Assembly (NCBI RefSeq): GCF_036373705.1
Contig: NC_089857.1
Span: 37,396,784-37,460,783, forward strand
Origin: Amia ocellicauda
Lineage: Eukaryota > Chordata > Actinopteri > Amiiformes > Amiidae
Direction of reading: 5' to 3'
Length of the DNA stretch: 64,000 bases
Shown: in pieces, positions 1 through 13,359 of the stretch
Numbering within the stretch: the stretch's first letter is position 1
Layout of the letters: each line of letters opens with the position of its first letter
Translations under genes and position numbers: made by a program
Notes under the pieces: model-generated
The model's database searches: none
What the model was told of the DNA's origin: nothing
Seen by the model: the letters and a program-made list of their open reading frames with translations, nothing else

Positions 1-1099
1 CAAGTTTGATCTTAAAGATGAAAAATGGCAAAATATTTCAACCCACTGTGCACAACAGTTTGTTCTGCATGACTGTTAAGAAATACCTGGCCATCTGTCA
101 GTCTATTTCGGCTACAGCACAGTCTTGACAGGTACTGATATATCATTGAATACACGGAAGTCTCGTGTACTGATCTTCAGGGTCAGAATCGCCAAAACTG
201 TGAAAATGCGTTCACAATTCTGCACCTTGCTTCCAGCATATTTTAATGCTAACCATAAGGTTAATTTAACCTGAATGATACTCTTATGTTCTCTAATATA
301 TGTCATTTGCATCTGAACAACATTATTACAATCATAAGCATTGTAAAATAGCTTGTTTTGTGGGCTCCAAAAAAAAACTAATTGGAAGCTGGCCTGTTAC
401 TTTGAGCTGTTTTTTTTGTCCTTTTCCCCCCTGGATAAATATCATAGAGCTACACAGTCTGTCAATGTTTGCTCTCCAAATATTTTACTTGTCTGCAAAT
501 GTTTCCTTTTAAGAATCTCTTTTCCTTTTTCCTCTAAAGAATTTAGTATGATGAGATAAGCTAACAGTTGCCTAAAAATACAATATTCAGTTGACTTTTA
601 CATTCTTTTATTTTACGGTCATTGTACGTTAGTACCTGTGTGAGTACTGATGTCTTTCTATATGTTTAAAACATTCTCCCCAATTATGCAGTCATTTCAT
701 ATGGTTCCTCAAACTGAGGGAAGGGTAATGCTGATGTCATCTAGGTTAAATTAATGAATTATGATCCATTTACCATTCAATACAACATTTTCATTGCACA
801 ATGTAGAAAAGAACATGCAAAAATAATTTCACACTTTTACTTGCCCTCCACTGTGTGTTTGAATAACTGAAATTCCAGGGATATTTAAGCAGCTGTGTTC
901 TTAAGTCCTTTTATCTGTATGTGGTAAATCTTCAACACACAATTCACTACAAACTGTTTTCTTAGTATCTAGACCGGAACGCTTTTTATGTATTTACAGG
1001 CTGAATAAAGCAAAAGACAATAATCGTCTGTCACTGTATTTGCATTTGGTGTGTCATGAATATCTGAATATTGAATTGGTTTCCCTTTGTTTCTGAAAG
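1..1099 (+). other. AP3S1: AP3S1 intron, 3' part
   Basis: AT-rich sequence before the first visible AP3S1 exon. It ends in the acceptor AG at 1098-1099. I see no further AP3S1 exon, recognisable coding stretch or assigned repeat here; the exon encoding the preceding part of the sigma fold must lie left of the window. Confidence 0.7.
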
Positions 1100-1207
1100 G
1101 TGCACAACATCCTGGCAGAGATGGTCATGGGTGGCATGGTTCTGGAGACGAATATGAACGAAATTGTTACACAGGTTGATGCCCAAAACAAAATGGAGAA
1201 ATCGGAG
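1100..1207 (+). CDS. AP3S1: AP-3 complex subunit sigma-1, penultimate coding exon
   Basis: AP3S1 is the small (sigma) subunit of the AP-3 adaptor complex, which sorts cargo from endosomes or trans-Golgi membranes to lysosomes and related organelles. This 108-bp exon reads through 36 codons in phase 0, starting VHNILAEMVMGG and ending NKMEKSE, the C-terminal part of the sigma fold. It lies between an AG acceptor (1098-1099) and a GTAAGA donor (1208). Its translation runs directly into the exon at 11870, giving 78 of the about 193 residues of the vertebrate protein. The paralogue AP3S2 is the main alternative; the NMNEIVTQ stretch, the exact C-terminus and the downstream LVRN-ARL14EPL-COMMD10 order favour AP3S1. 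Confidence 0.95.
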
Positions 1208-3775
1208 GTAAGAGCACCACAGAGGTTTGGTTTATTAGCTGCAGTAGCATGATTGTGAAGCCCTGCATGTGCCCACACTTCCTCTTGTGTTTGCCCTCAT
1301 GCCAAGAACCAGCTAGCTTGCATTTTCTGCTGCTTCAATGTTGGCTATTTGAAAATTTGAATAATTTCTCTCTGCCGCAATTTTTAAGTTATGAGATGCC
1401 TTTTTATGTCTATTTTAGCTGCATCAGTATCTATTTCAGATGTCAGTTACCACTTCTGGGGCACTAAACCTAAACTTATTCCAACAATTAAAATTTACAA
1501 ATTGCAGTGAGTTTCTTCGACCTTGAAAGATTTGAAATGTGCACCTACAGGCCTTGATATTGAGTGCACTGCCACCATTACCCATTCTTTTAAGCCCACA
1601 GATTTCCATGCACAAAGCTTTATTCAGAAAAAGAAAGATTACATTAATTACACTGGGAAAATAAAAAAGACAACCAAACAATATGGACAAAGGTGTTGTG
1701 AGATTTGATGGGTGCTTAAGTCAAAGACTTCCAGACTTGGTAGGATATGCTCTGTTAACTGAATGATTCATGTGCTGGCGAGATGCTGAAATGCACTTTA
1801 GAGTAGGAAAAATCTGGATAAAATTTATATTTTAAGCTCAATGGCTTTGTCTTATTTAAGGTGCAGTCCTGCTGTCCCCAGTTCCCCACTCTACAGCCTG
1901 TCAGGAAAGAAACCGTGCACACTGAAATTATTTTTTCAATGTTTGGCTTCTTTACATTTTCAGTACTTATGCAACATCTGACTGTACTTGAAGTTTTGAG
2001 TCGCAGTTCAAAATTTTCAATTGGTGAAAATTATTTATTATGAACATAGATTAAAAATCGGTTTTCCAATTTGGTCCTGTTTGAGCTAGGAGTGTGCAAC
2101 AGTTTGTTTAAACCAAACCGGAACAAAATGAAATGCATTTATTTATCAAAACATTCCCCAAAAAGAACATTTTAAAAACAAATAGTTTTGCTGGGCTTAG
2201 ACACATTCTTCCTTTCAATGCTTAGACAAAACTCAAACCTCAAATGTGTTGTGGGAGTCTTCGTTTCCTGTGTATCTCTCTTCCACAGGCATTATGTCCT
2301 ATTTAGAGATCTAAAATGTGGCAACAATGACGGTCTAGGTATTCAAAGTAATAGCATTGTTAGCTGTTAAAACCACCTACAGTTGTGAAATGTATTGAAA
2401 TGACTTGATCTTTTCCAAACCGAATAACAACAGGAATATATACGGATCTGTAGTAAGAGGTTTGCGATCTCCATAGAATTGGTCTCCATTGGACAGGTTT
2501 TCTTTTCCTTCCTCGCTGTCCTGTTTGCAAGTTAATGAATGCTTGCAGTGTTTCACAATCCCACAGTTAATAACTGCTGTGGTTTCCTGGGATCGACAGG
2601 ACCTCTGCACATCTGTGTGGCTTCCTGCTTTTATGACCCTTCCCGTGCAGTATGAGTCTGCTGGGGCACATTACATGAAGTTTGGTGGGTGCCAGTTTTA
2701 GGTCATTGGGAGGTAATAACTATACTGTTTGCATGTAGGTGGATCTCTCTAGTTACTCTAGAGCCCTGGCCTGGAAAATGACCATGTGATCCATGTTCTT
2801 GAAGCCACGTGCAGATAAACCCGCAACTACAATACAGTGTTTCTGTGGGGAGGAAAAAAAACGTTACCAGTGTTTCTGGACATTGTTGGTGTGAATTTGA
2901 GAGACTTCGGTGTGGAGAACAATTAAACTTGCTCCTCTCTTTTCTTCTCCAAAAATAAAATAAATAATAATGCATGAATACAAATAAATGCCTTTTAAGA
3001 TGACCAATCCATACAGGTGGAAATTATGTCTTCACCATTCAAGCTTTTTCACAATAGCTTTTGAGAGTGCCTCCAACAGACTAGTTTTCACTATATTTAT
3101 ATATCCCAGAAGGAAGTTCAAACTTGATTCCCAAAACTCCTATCTGTGTTATTAGAGTGTTATAGTATGTTTCACAAAATTGTAAACATTTAATATAGTT
3201 TTGTTTCTACTCTGAAGCCTTGACAACACTTCCGCTGGTTTGACTATACAGACCACTGTTTTGGCCATAGATTCCTACAGAGTTACTTTGCTACTCTCAC
3301 TGGACCTACAGTTGGGCCACATAAAACCACATTTAAGACATGGGACTTTTGGTAGGGGTTTTCCAGCTAGCGGGAGCAGTAGGAGTGATCATGGATATTA
3401 ATTGTTGTTGATCATAAAATTATTAATTTCCATTATATTGGTTTATAGCGTCTCATAATTTCCCTGAATTAAAATTAGATGAAACATTCTAAAATACATA
3501 TATATTTTTTTAAGAAAATACTTGTCTTTTACTATTAAAAACAGGGCTCTCAAAAAATTAAATTATTAATTAATTATTAATAAGTTTTGATGAATATATA
3601 AAACAAAATAGGAAGTTTATTTTTTAAATAGTGACCTTAAATGATTTGATACATTTATCAACTACCCATTCATTTTCAAACCTTTATAAAATGTGCTTTA
3701 TGTTTACATGCATTTTCCTCATTATTTGTACAAATTTTACTACTTCAGCCATTGTGTTTATTAAATCTCTGAGAA

Positions 3776-3780
<5 letters not shown>

Positions 3781-3827
<47 letters not shown>
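3781..3827. repeat. (TA)n microsatellite
   Basis: An uninterrupted TA run of about 23 units in the AP3S1 intron. It generates artefactual Ile-Tyr open reading frames on both strands. Confidence 0.95.
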
Positions 3828-3830
<3 letters not shown>

Positions 3831-6800
3831 AAATGAAAATGCATTATAAAATATAATTGCCTGTATTTCCCCAATGCTTTGTATCAAATTGGAGAAACAG
3901 CCTTTTTAATGCAGCAGAAATGTGAGAAGGGAAGAGGCCCAGCTTAAGGTGTGATATGCAAGTAGTACTGAGATTTCTGGTTTACATTTGAACAATTCTC
4001 AGGAAATAACAATCCATAGAAAAACCCTGAAACCCTTTACATCCCGAGCCATTGAATCATTCATGACAGATGTGTACCTAGTCTTTGACTGTTCCTAAAA
4101 CATCAAATCTGTCCCCGTCTTCTTTTCTCAGACCTACCATAGACCTGATTTGTTAAATATTTTTGGAAGGAGCTTGCTTCGCTTTCATTGGAATCCTAAC
4201 ACTGTATGCAATCCTATTCTGAATTAATCTCATAGATGCCTAGTCTCCGATATATTTCAGTCAAGATGCTGTTTAGTGTGACTCATATTGTGCTTTACCT
4301 CTGTGTAATTTAATGCTATACATTGGTATGCATTGGCTCCAAAACATTTTAATAGTTTAAGTCTTGTTTTGTAAACTGTATGCAAGTTACCGTATATACA
4401 AAATAGAGTACCTCAGAGAAGCATAGTCATTTACTTATAGTCCTCTAGATATTATATACTTGTTGACACATTCATTTTTTGACTAACCATTTTTATTTTC
4501 TCTTAAAATATTAATATCCATTTTGCTGCCCAAACTAAACTTAATTAAAAACATTTGAGTTTGTCTGTATCTCTGTCTGTCTGTCTGTTTATATATGTAT
4601 GTGTTTGTGTATATGTAATTTAATCTATATACACAGAAGTATCAGAAGTCAATGTTTTGTGAAAGACATGGGGAAGTATATGTGACCATTTTCTACTCTG
4701 TAGTTCTTTGTGGTTAAATCCCCTATTGAAAAATAAAACGTTAGGGCCTAAACTACAGTTATAATGTAATTTAACTGTACTAATTTTTCATAAGGTGTAC
4801 TGTATACTGTTGAATAGTTAGTATAGTATAGGTGAATTCATTTTTGGAGTCTAGATTTAATGGGAAACAAAGGAGCATTATTTTTTATATTGTTTCATAG
4901 AGTTTCATTTCTACAGCTATTTTAACATGCAAAGACTGACCATTTGAAAAACCCAATCTGTCCAAGTAGAACTAATTTAGTACTAAAATTAAATGGGAGG
5001 TGCATCTTAATTCAGAAAATGTTACATACACATACAAATCACTTAGAAAGGGAATGGAAATATATGGATTGAATTGTCTCGGTATATGCTTTGGTCTATG
5101 GTAGGTCATATCACTCTTTCTATTATTAAAGTAGTATGTATTGTACTTAATTTTGATGCGCTGTAAGATTCATTCTTCATTTCTTCTAATCTCCTGACTT
5201 TTCTAGTTCTTTTCCATTCTTCTCTCTTACAGACCTTTATCTTTCAGTCTCCCAGACAGGACAGGTAGATACAGGTACTGCTGATTTTCAAACCAAGCAA
5301 CAGGCAAAAACAATAACATACATAGAGCCCTGTCTTATGAAAATGAGCAGCCCTAACCGAGTGAGAACATGGATGCACAACACCAAGCACAAAAAAAAAA
5401 AAAAAGAATTGAAGAGCTCACCATCATTGAGGTGTGAAAATGATGTGGGGAAACTCTAAGACCACTGTTTTGGGGATGCTCATTTTGATATGACCGCTTA
5501 CAGTGTATGTGTGCGTATATACACATATATACATAGTATATAAAAAAAAAAAATGTTTTGCCATAGACTAACCACTTTGAAAGCAAAATGATGTCATTCA
5601 CACTTTAGCCTTCACGGCAGACCCAAAAACGACACTCTTAAATAGATTTTCTGAGCTTCCCTTTGCACCTTTGCTTTTGTTACAGAAACTGTTCTTCTTG
5701 TTGGGTTATTTAGCTGCATGTGCCTTTTGATTTCTGTTCTGATCTGTGCTTTAGCAAACAGTTGTAAAGTGTATGCCTTTTGCTGTTTTCCATATTTGTT
5801 TGCCAATTAAATTAATAAATTGTGGTATGTTACTTTGGCAAGATTGCTATCCAAGACAATAAATTATTATTTGAAAAGAAAAAAACAAAGGACACTTGGG
5901 TGAAGACTATAAACTGGACATTGGAGCAATTCCAGATTTCACATTCATGCTAAAGGTGATCACGCAGTCAAGAGACCTGACTGTTTGGGCAATTTCTGTT
6001 CTAGAAATATCCCTCTGAAAATGTGCTGAGGGGAATCATGTTTCATTAACATTCCTTTTATGGTTTGGTTTTGTTTTTCTTTTTAACTGATACATGTACT
6101 ACTCCCACTATTAAGTCATTATCAATATTAACTTCATGCTTATTAGCAAGTGTGATATTTGGAATGCTAAACTATGAGTCTGGAAATACATAGCCGAAGT
6201 CAATGATTAAAAGATCCCTTAGTTAGACTGTATACGTGTTAATTTTGTGAGAAGTTTTGCATGAATTTCAAATAGATTAGATGTTAGTATGTAGTAGCTT
6301 TCTCAGATTTCTGTTGAATTTTTGGGTCTGGATGTTGAAGATGAGATTTTGTGGGACCCCTTCCTCCCACCTCAGGCACAATGGTGCAGTGAATACCACG
6401 GGTTGGCCTGTTGCTCTGACAATGGTCAAGAGTGTCTCGGTTTCAATTTCACTTTACGTTCCAGTGAATTCACCCTCATTTACATGTGACGTGGCTGTAG
6501 ACTTCATTTTGTTTTCTTTCTGTGGTGCTGCTCAGCTCATGGATTTACTCTTAACATTTGACTTAATTTCAGTGTTAATATATGTGTCTGTATTCTGCAT
6601 TGTCACTCTTTGTAGCAGGTTTGCCTGAGTAAGAGTGAATGTTTTCATTCTTTACATAAGAGCGTTAAAAGTCCACGGATTTTGTTTTTTAATGCTTCAG
6701 AAAAGTGTGTGTTAGCAACTGTGTAATCTGAATTATCTTAGTTTTAAAGATTTATTATACCGAATTGTAATGCAATTAGTTTGTGTAATAACCACCTAAT

Positions 6801-8589
6801 TGTGATTTTGGCATCTGTGCTACAGCTGTAATCCACATTTTAAATCACTTTTTGTATTGAAAGGGTCTTAAACTGGAGATGTGACAGTCTGCCAGAAGAA
6901 AATCAGTTCAACATTATAGTGTATTCTTTATCCGTTATCTGTAGAGTACCATTCAGAGCCAAAACAATTAAGATTCAAATGAGTCTACAGGAACTTCCTT
7001 CTTTAATAACCTTCTTTATTGTATTTACAGCTTCACAAATACCACTTTCCAAAATCATTAGCAGGGTCTCCATGTGTACATTAGTAGCAGTATTAAGATA
7101 CCACGTCATTTAAAATAATAAATATAAAAATAAATAATCTTTTTCACATTCTGGGTCTCCGTGTAATTTAATGATATAGGGGTGCAGTTTTCAGTAAAAT
7201 CCTGGGGAAAAAATCTCACAGAAATGAATGGTCTTCACAGAAGTTTAGTTTTTTGTTTTGTTCCAACCAGACCTCTCAGTTACATAATTAACCAAGTTGT
7301 TGTTTAGCAATTAGGCATTGTTTTAATGTTTTACAGCTGATGGGTTGAAAGTATTAAATTCAACCAGTTAACTAGGTAATCAAACCAAATACTTAACTGC
7401 AATCTTGGTTGAAACAAAAGGCCAGGACACACAGTTACCCTTATTGCTTTCAAGTTAACCGCAGTGGTGCCATGATGCTTACTAATATGTAGTCATCTGG
7501 TATTTTAAATTACTTGTTCAAATGGGATACTAATATTCTTTACGTTTCTCTCGTATGAACCGCACATGGTTTCTAAAGGTTAATCTTCAAATTTAGTTTC
7601 ATAGTTAATAAATCTCGTATGTTCTCTGGTTTTATTTCACAAAAATGTTCTTTAACCCAAACAAACTATTGCATTTATTATGAATTTGACATGAAAAATA
7701 ACCTTCAAAGGACTTCAGGTAAGATTTTTTTTATTATTATTATTTTTTTTTTTAATAACTCCAAACCCATTTGTTCACATCATGGGGGTATGTTTAATTA
7801 CTTCCCTTACCTGAAGATCACAATTAATTATTAACCATTTTTTCCATATAATATTCTAGCAAGATCAGATTGTTTGAATAGATTCTGTTAAGTGTAAACA
7901 TTAAGTTCTTATAAACATCCATCATGAAATTGGTCAAATTCAAGCCTTAATAAAGTCTTCTCTAAGGTACTTCTATATTACTGAAAGGAAACTATCTAAA
8001 AATGCATTCCACAGAGAACTGACCAATGAAACCAAGTAATGCATGGGGAAATGCATAATTTTAGTATTATTTCTGAAAATATGATAGATCACTGTATTCT
8101 ATAACTTTATATTCTGATTACCATCTTGTTGTGACATGAATAATGATGACATTCATAAAGCATTTACTAGAGATAATGGTTGCTTTATCCCAAGCTTTCA
8201 ACACATTGAAGTGCGCAATACATCTTTCTGTTAGAAGTAAAGTGTTTTTTACAGTATGTAAAACAAAAACAACAACAACAACTCTGTTTAAGCATGTATG
8301 TATACACAGTATGTATTTGTGTGGGTGTGAGTCATGTATCTTGCATGGTGTCATGGTGTCTAAAAGCAAACCTTCTGTTGCTGGGGCGAGGGACATATTT
8401 GGTTATTCTGTTTACAAAATGTACAGTTCCCTGACTGATCTACGTAAAAGCCCAGTAATCATTGCCCTACAGCACATTCCACCACTGCCCTATAAATACT
8501 GCTGGCAAATACGCTTAATGAAGTCCAGACGTGTAACAAATATAACCGCGTTCACATGCATTTACACTTACGTTTTTAACAGAGGTGAT

Positions 8590-8607
8590 TTTGCATAATT
8601 ATGCAAA
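8590..8607. promoter_or_regulatory. palindromic octamer (POU-type) site
   Basis: TTTGCATAATTATGCAAA is a perfect 18-bp palindrome made of two inverted octamer half-sites. The right side reads ATGCAAATATGC, so a full ATGCAAAT octamer is present, and another ATGCAAT-like site follows at about 8638. POU-domain factors bind such sites as monomers or dimers. That it is a working enhancer is inference; cross-species conservation is not visible here. Confidence 0.35.
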
Positions 8608-11502
8608 TATGCTACTCGTCTGTTCAGAATAAATAATATGCAATTAAGTGTAACTATGATTTTTAGTTTTTTCACTATAAATCACTTTTCACTGAACAAA
8701 CGGGGCTTTTTTTCTACCCAAAAGTCGGCAGCATTGAAAAGAAATCTCCATAATCATGTTTTGAGATGTGTACATACTGCATTCCTACATTAACCCTGTG
8801 TCACAACTCCAGTCTTGTGAAGTATGTGTTGAAGAGGTCAAGGAAGGAGGAGACTGATGAAAATACCCATCATTCTGAATGTAGTAATTGGGGATATGGA
8901 ATCATGTGTTAATAGGATATGTATACAGTGCAGTGCAGAGAGAGTCACATTTCAAGCTGGTATGAGTCCTTCACGATCATCATGGGAATGGAAGATTTGG
9001 GCTCTGTGTCCACTTGATCCCCATTTTGCGAGAAGGACCCAATGGAGTGCCAAGTTATGGAAATAATACTTTGATTGGTTCCCCAAAAGTTCCAAATGGT
9101 GCTTAAACAGCCATGTAGTGATTGCATGACTTAAACTTCTGGTTTCTCTATACCTTCTCTGTTTCTCTGATCAAGATGATTCTGCACCTTTTTGGCCAGA
9201 GTTCGGCCACTATGTCAGATTGTTTGCATGCCCGTTTGCTTAAAGACAATACTAGTTACAGCCTCCTTGTGACTGTGAAGCATGTCTTCCCTGGAATCAG
9301 TGATGACTGTGTGCTTGCTGTGACCATCCACTTATTACATGTATGCACATATTTACACTTAATAAAGGGAATAGAAAGGAATTTGTTGGCAAGGCTATTC
9401 TTATCACAACCACCTAAGAAATTGTTTTGAATTTCGTTTATTCACAATTGGAAAGTTTTGTGAAGGTAGTGTGCAGTATAAGTCGGCATGTGATGGAGGG
9501 AAATAAAAGGGCAACCTACTAAGATGACAAATCACAGAGTTCTAGCAGTGCCTACAAAGAGTTCATGTTTATTGTCGACTGCAGTGTCTTCATTTTATTA
9601 AGTCTCAGTTTTTCCCCATAAAAAAACAAAAAACAAAAAAAAATAACCCTACATTAGGTTTGAACTGTGGGTGTCACACTCTGATTTATTCAATGTGCAG
9701 TGTATGATAATTTCCGTTATTCATCCCAAGTCATCTGATCCCTGTTTATCTGCTGCTTCAACCACAGGTTATTGGGAGCAATTTGCAAATGACTCTGGAA
9801 AGATTTGTTTTAGTACAATCCCATATTTATGCAGTTACACACATTTGGGACCGTTTTGGTTATGAAACCCTTTCCACTAGTTGAAAGTTTGTCCTCTGAA
9901 TCTGCACTAAAATAATATGTCCTAGAGAGACTGCTGACGGACTATCTTCAATAGGGATTTTCCTTGGTGAAGTCAAAATGTAAACACTGACACTGACTTT
10001 TTTTTATATATACCCAACTTCCAAACAAAGCTTAAATATATTATTCATCCCATATTTAATATTTGTTTCGGTTCAGTTCTATTGCTTCTAGTCTATGTAA
10101 TTGTGAATGTCATAGGGGCTTCAGGGGAATGTATTTGCGCCAAGAATCAAAGCTTCATCTCCCAGGCCTCAGCAACGCACGCAACCACTGTGCCAGAAAT
10201 CGCAGACGCTTTGGCACAGAAACAAATTAAGTCTTGAGGATTACTTGTTGGGCCTGCTCTGTGCATTTTACAATATGAGTTACCCTCCTTGGGTGTAGCC
10301 TTGATTTGGCCTTAATGACTGTCACTGCAAAACAAGGACAACTCCCCACAAGTCTGTGACATTTCTTGAGGGGTGATTTGTCCGTCCTCTTCTTTAGCTA
10401 AGGAAACGCTCTGCAAACGTTCCTCTCCAGGTGCGCCCACAGTTCCTTGATGCCTTTGAGACTGGTGGTCTGTGCAGGCCATGGTAGGAGTGTCTTACTG
10501 TTCTAACCACACTAGTGTATGCATGGAGTAAGAGTATGTCAAGTTGCACTAGAGATCGGCATTCAGCTGGATGGGCACCTCACCTAGACAAACTCTAGTC
10601 TACGCTAGCAGCACAGAAGGTATCCTGCTATATGACTACCCACAGTCCTTCACTGCTTGGTCAAGGTCCTCCTGAATGTTCTCTCTGTCTTGTCACTAGA
10701 CCTGAACAGACTTTTAGACCATTTTGCATGGTCCCAGTCCTTTAGATACAAGGCTAAACAAACATTCTCACTCAAGTAAGTTTACTGGAAGTCTGAAAGT
10801 GAAGTGTGTAAGATTTCTTTACTCTCGGCTCGGACCCAATTTTGGCTCTGTACTTCCAAGTAGTACTCTGAAACTGATTTATGAGCCACTGATCCTGCCT
10901 GACCCATCATGAAGCTTCACATCCTGACTTGCTGCATGTGACATCTGACTAAGTGGGTTCTCACTTTGCACCGTTATGAGGAAACTATGTAAACAATCAC
11001 AAACTATGTCTGCATCTAATAAATGCCTGTGTACAGTCACAGCTGGGCATGCTCCCGAGAGGCTGTCCATATATTCCCTCTGAGGAGCAACTTATGGATC
11101 CATATACTATTTATAGATCTTTTCACACACCAGAAAGTTCGTTTTTAACTTCAGGTTCTTTAAAGTTGGTAACATTTATTACAAAAACACAGGAAAATAT
11201 TATCTGTGCAGAAGATGTGTACGTAAGATACATATTACTACAACCCTGCCATTATATTAAGAGGTTACTATGATGTATTGATTCAAACCAGTGTCACTTA
11301 AATGCACTCTGTCAATCTATCGTTCTGTCTTTCCTTCTTTCTGTTTGTCTGTCTATACACCTTCATAATTGCACTAGATGTCTGCTTGGTCATTATATGT
11401 TGGAGTGCTGAAGACGGGTTTCAAATGTATGCCTATTCTGTGTACCTTGTCTTCACCTTATTGAGAAAAGCCCTCATCGCATTCACTGTGTTTGTGCACC
11501 TT

Positions 11503-11529
11503 CATTCTTCATTCTTCATTCTTCATTCT
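11503..11529. repeat. heptamer tandem repeat (CATTCTT)n
   Basis: About four tandem copies of CATTCTT in the AP3S1 intron. Confidence 0.85.
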
Positions 11530-11869
11530 GAAAGAGTCCTTCAGAGTTTGGGTGATTTTGACTTTTGATAACAATTGTGCCTCTGCTGTATACCTTTTTA
11601 TTTTATGTGTTGTTCTTTTGGTAAACTGGTTGTGATTTGCACAGAATGGACACCAGACAAATGTGCATGTGCATCCGTTTGTTAGATACGGGGTGTTTGT
11701 ACGAATGCCGATGTAATCTATGCTTTGAATATTGTCTGTTTATGCCTGGATGTGTACAGTGAGTGTAAAATCATAGGAATATCCACAAGCTTTATTTGAA
11801 ACTGTTCTCAGGTTTTTATATGGTGGTGCTGTTGTTAACCCTAACTGTCTCTGTGTATTCTGTATACAG

Positions 11870-11998
11870 GCTGGTCTAGCAGGGGCTCCGGCGCGGGCTG
11901 TGTCAGCTGTAAAGAATATGAACCTCCCAGAAATGCCCCGAAATATAAATATTGGAGATATCAGCATAAAAGTGCCAAATCTACCCTCCTTTAAATAG
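11870..11998 (+). CDS. AP3S1: AP-3 complex subunit sigma-1, last coding exon
   Basis: This 129-bp exon begins after CAG at 11867-11869 and codes for 42 residues plus the TAG stop at 11996-11998. It encodes the extended C-terminal tail specific to AP-3 sigma subunits, ending SIKVPNLPSFK, characteristic of vertebrate AP3S1. The tail follows the longin-like sigma fold and is not shared with AP-1 or AP-2 sigma. Phase 0 matches the exon at 1100-1207. The 3' UTR follows directly. Confidence 0.96.
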   Translation, partial: AGLAGAPARAVSAVKNMNLPEMPRNINIGDISIKVPNLPSFK

Positions 11999-12500
11999 TG
12001 TCGCTGTTTTCAGTACACAAAGTTCACAAATGTTTACGATGCAATTTGTTTACCAAATCGACAGACAGATCTTTTATCAAAGAGAAACAAATGAAATGAG
12101 GAACTGTGTGATTCTTATTTTGGTTTTGTACGTCACCTGATTTGAAAATGAATGTTTCCCACCGCCTTGCTTTTTGTTTCTTGTTCCTTTTTAGACATTT
12201 GAAAGTTGCTATGTTATTTCTTAATTACATTCCTCTGCCCTTGCAAAGGCATATCATTGTCTTGGCTGCTACAGTATTTTAAAAAGAGTATATAGTATTT
12301 AAAATATTTCATGGACTTTGTAAAAACAGTGGTACAAATGATTCTGGTGTTTCTTTCTCTTTATATTGTTTTGTCAACTCTGTAAACCATGAATCAATCT
12401 TTTTTGTTTTCTTTCTTTGCTGTGGTTTTACTTCTAACATTGCATGTAGGACGTTGTTTTTGTTGTTGTTGCAGCATAATAAAGTATTAAAAACATTTGT
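11999..12500 (+). other. AP3S1: AP3S1 3' UTR
   Basis: Non-coding sequence after the AP3S1 stop, ending a short way beyond the AATAAA at 12478. The exact cleavage site is not determined. Confidence 0.6.
12478..12483 (+). promoter_or_regulatory. AP3S1: AP3S1 polyadenylation signal
   Basis: AATAAA lies 480 bp after the AP3S1 stop, preceded by a T/G-rich stretch. It is the first canonical hexamer on this strand that I see after the stop. Confidence 0.6.
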
Positions 12501-13357
12501 CTTTGCCAATCTCGTTTTTATCGAAGTTCTCTTAGCCTATGTCTTGCACCTTTTTTACCTGTACCTCTGAATTTTGATTGGGGTGTGTTTTTGGTTTTTG
12601 GCTAACAAAAACTGAAATCTAAATGGCCAAGTTCAACCTTCTTCAGAAAGTTGGTTAATTCAGTTTTAGTTCCCATTTAATGCACCACTGTACAATCCTA
12701 CACCATTAATCACCCAACCAACCAGTTGCCTTAGTCCACAATAACAAATGGGCCATGATTTTGGTCTTGTGTATTATATAACACAATGTATTTTTCTGTA
12801 CTAAACCAGACTTCAAAAACAACACGTGTCTGCCAAGAAGCGAATGCTCATTTGGGATAATTTGGGAAGGAGAACAGTTGGTAACTGCGAACTGTGTTAA
12901 CAGAAAAACTCTACTGACTTAAAACTGCTGGAACTGAAAAGAATACTGATTGAAGCAAGATTGTATTTCTTATGTGTGGTATTTTTTAGCATAGATGGCT
13001 GTGGCTATAATATGAGAGAGACTATGATGAAGCCCAGTTGTTTGTTTTATGTTTTATTCATTATTTCTAAACTGAAATGATTACTTATGGATGTACTGTC
13101 CTAGGCACTATCATCATAGTGTTTTTTCTTCCATACATTGTTTCACAAAATCAGTGGACTAATTTTAATTCTGGCAGTCCAGAATTGAACCAGCTGGCTC
13201 TTACATACCACATACTGAATCACTGCTGTGTTTGCAATTTCGTCAGACACACCAAATTAATTTATAACGTCTGACTTTTTTGAACAGAAAACAAAACAAA
13301 GTTGATAAAACCTCAAAAAACAAGAACAAATAACAAATAATATTTATTTTATATATA
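12501..13357. other. intergenic, AP3S1 to first Tc1 element
   Basis: AT-rich sequence in which I see no gene, RNA or assigned repeat. Confidence 0.6.
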
Positions 13358-13359
13358 TA

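Larger units (their letters stand above)
1208..11869 (+). other. AP3S1: AP3S1 last coding intron (10.7 kb)
   Basis: Intron between GTAAGA (1208) and the acceptor AG at 11868-11869. It is AT-rich and contains a (TA)n run at 3781-3827, A/T homopolymers near 5391, 5541 and 7739, a heptamer repeat at 11503 and a palindromic octamer site at 8590. Open reading frames of up to 151 codons inside show no recognisable protein family and overlap simple repeats, so I do not call them genes. I recognise no transposon here. Confidence 0.75.

Noticed and set aside
3631..3887. Open frames on both strands with Ile-Tyr repeats
   Set aside because: Pure products of the (TA)n run.
6281..6628. 115-codon hydrophobic open frame
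   Set aside because: Hydrophobicity follows from T-rich sequence; no family resemblance, no start context or neighbouring exons.
8143..8598. 151-codon open frame in the AP3S1 intron
   Set aside because: No recognisable domain, includes an ACA repeat (Thr run), overlaps an open frame on the other strand, and lies within an intron with no splice signals supporting it.
10188..10219. CTGTGCCA / TGGCACAG inverted pair resembling an NFI half-site pair
   Set aside because: Spacing is far from the NFI consensus and 8-bp arms are expected by chance in 64 kb.
10370..10540. Possible Tc1 transposase relic (CAGGCCATGGTAGGAG context)
   Set aside because: One short word resembles antisense Tc1 sequence, but no terminal repeat or translatable motif supports it.
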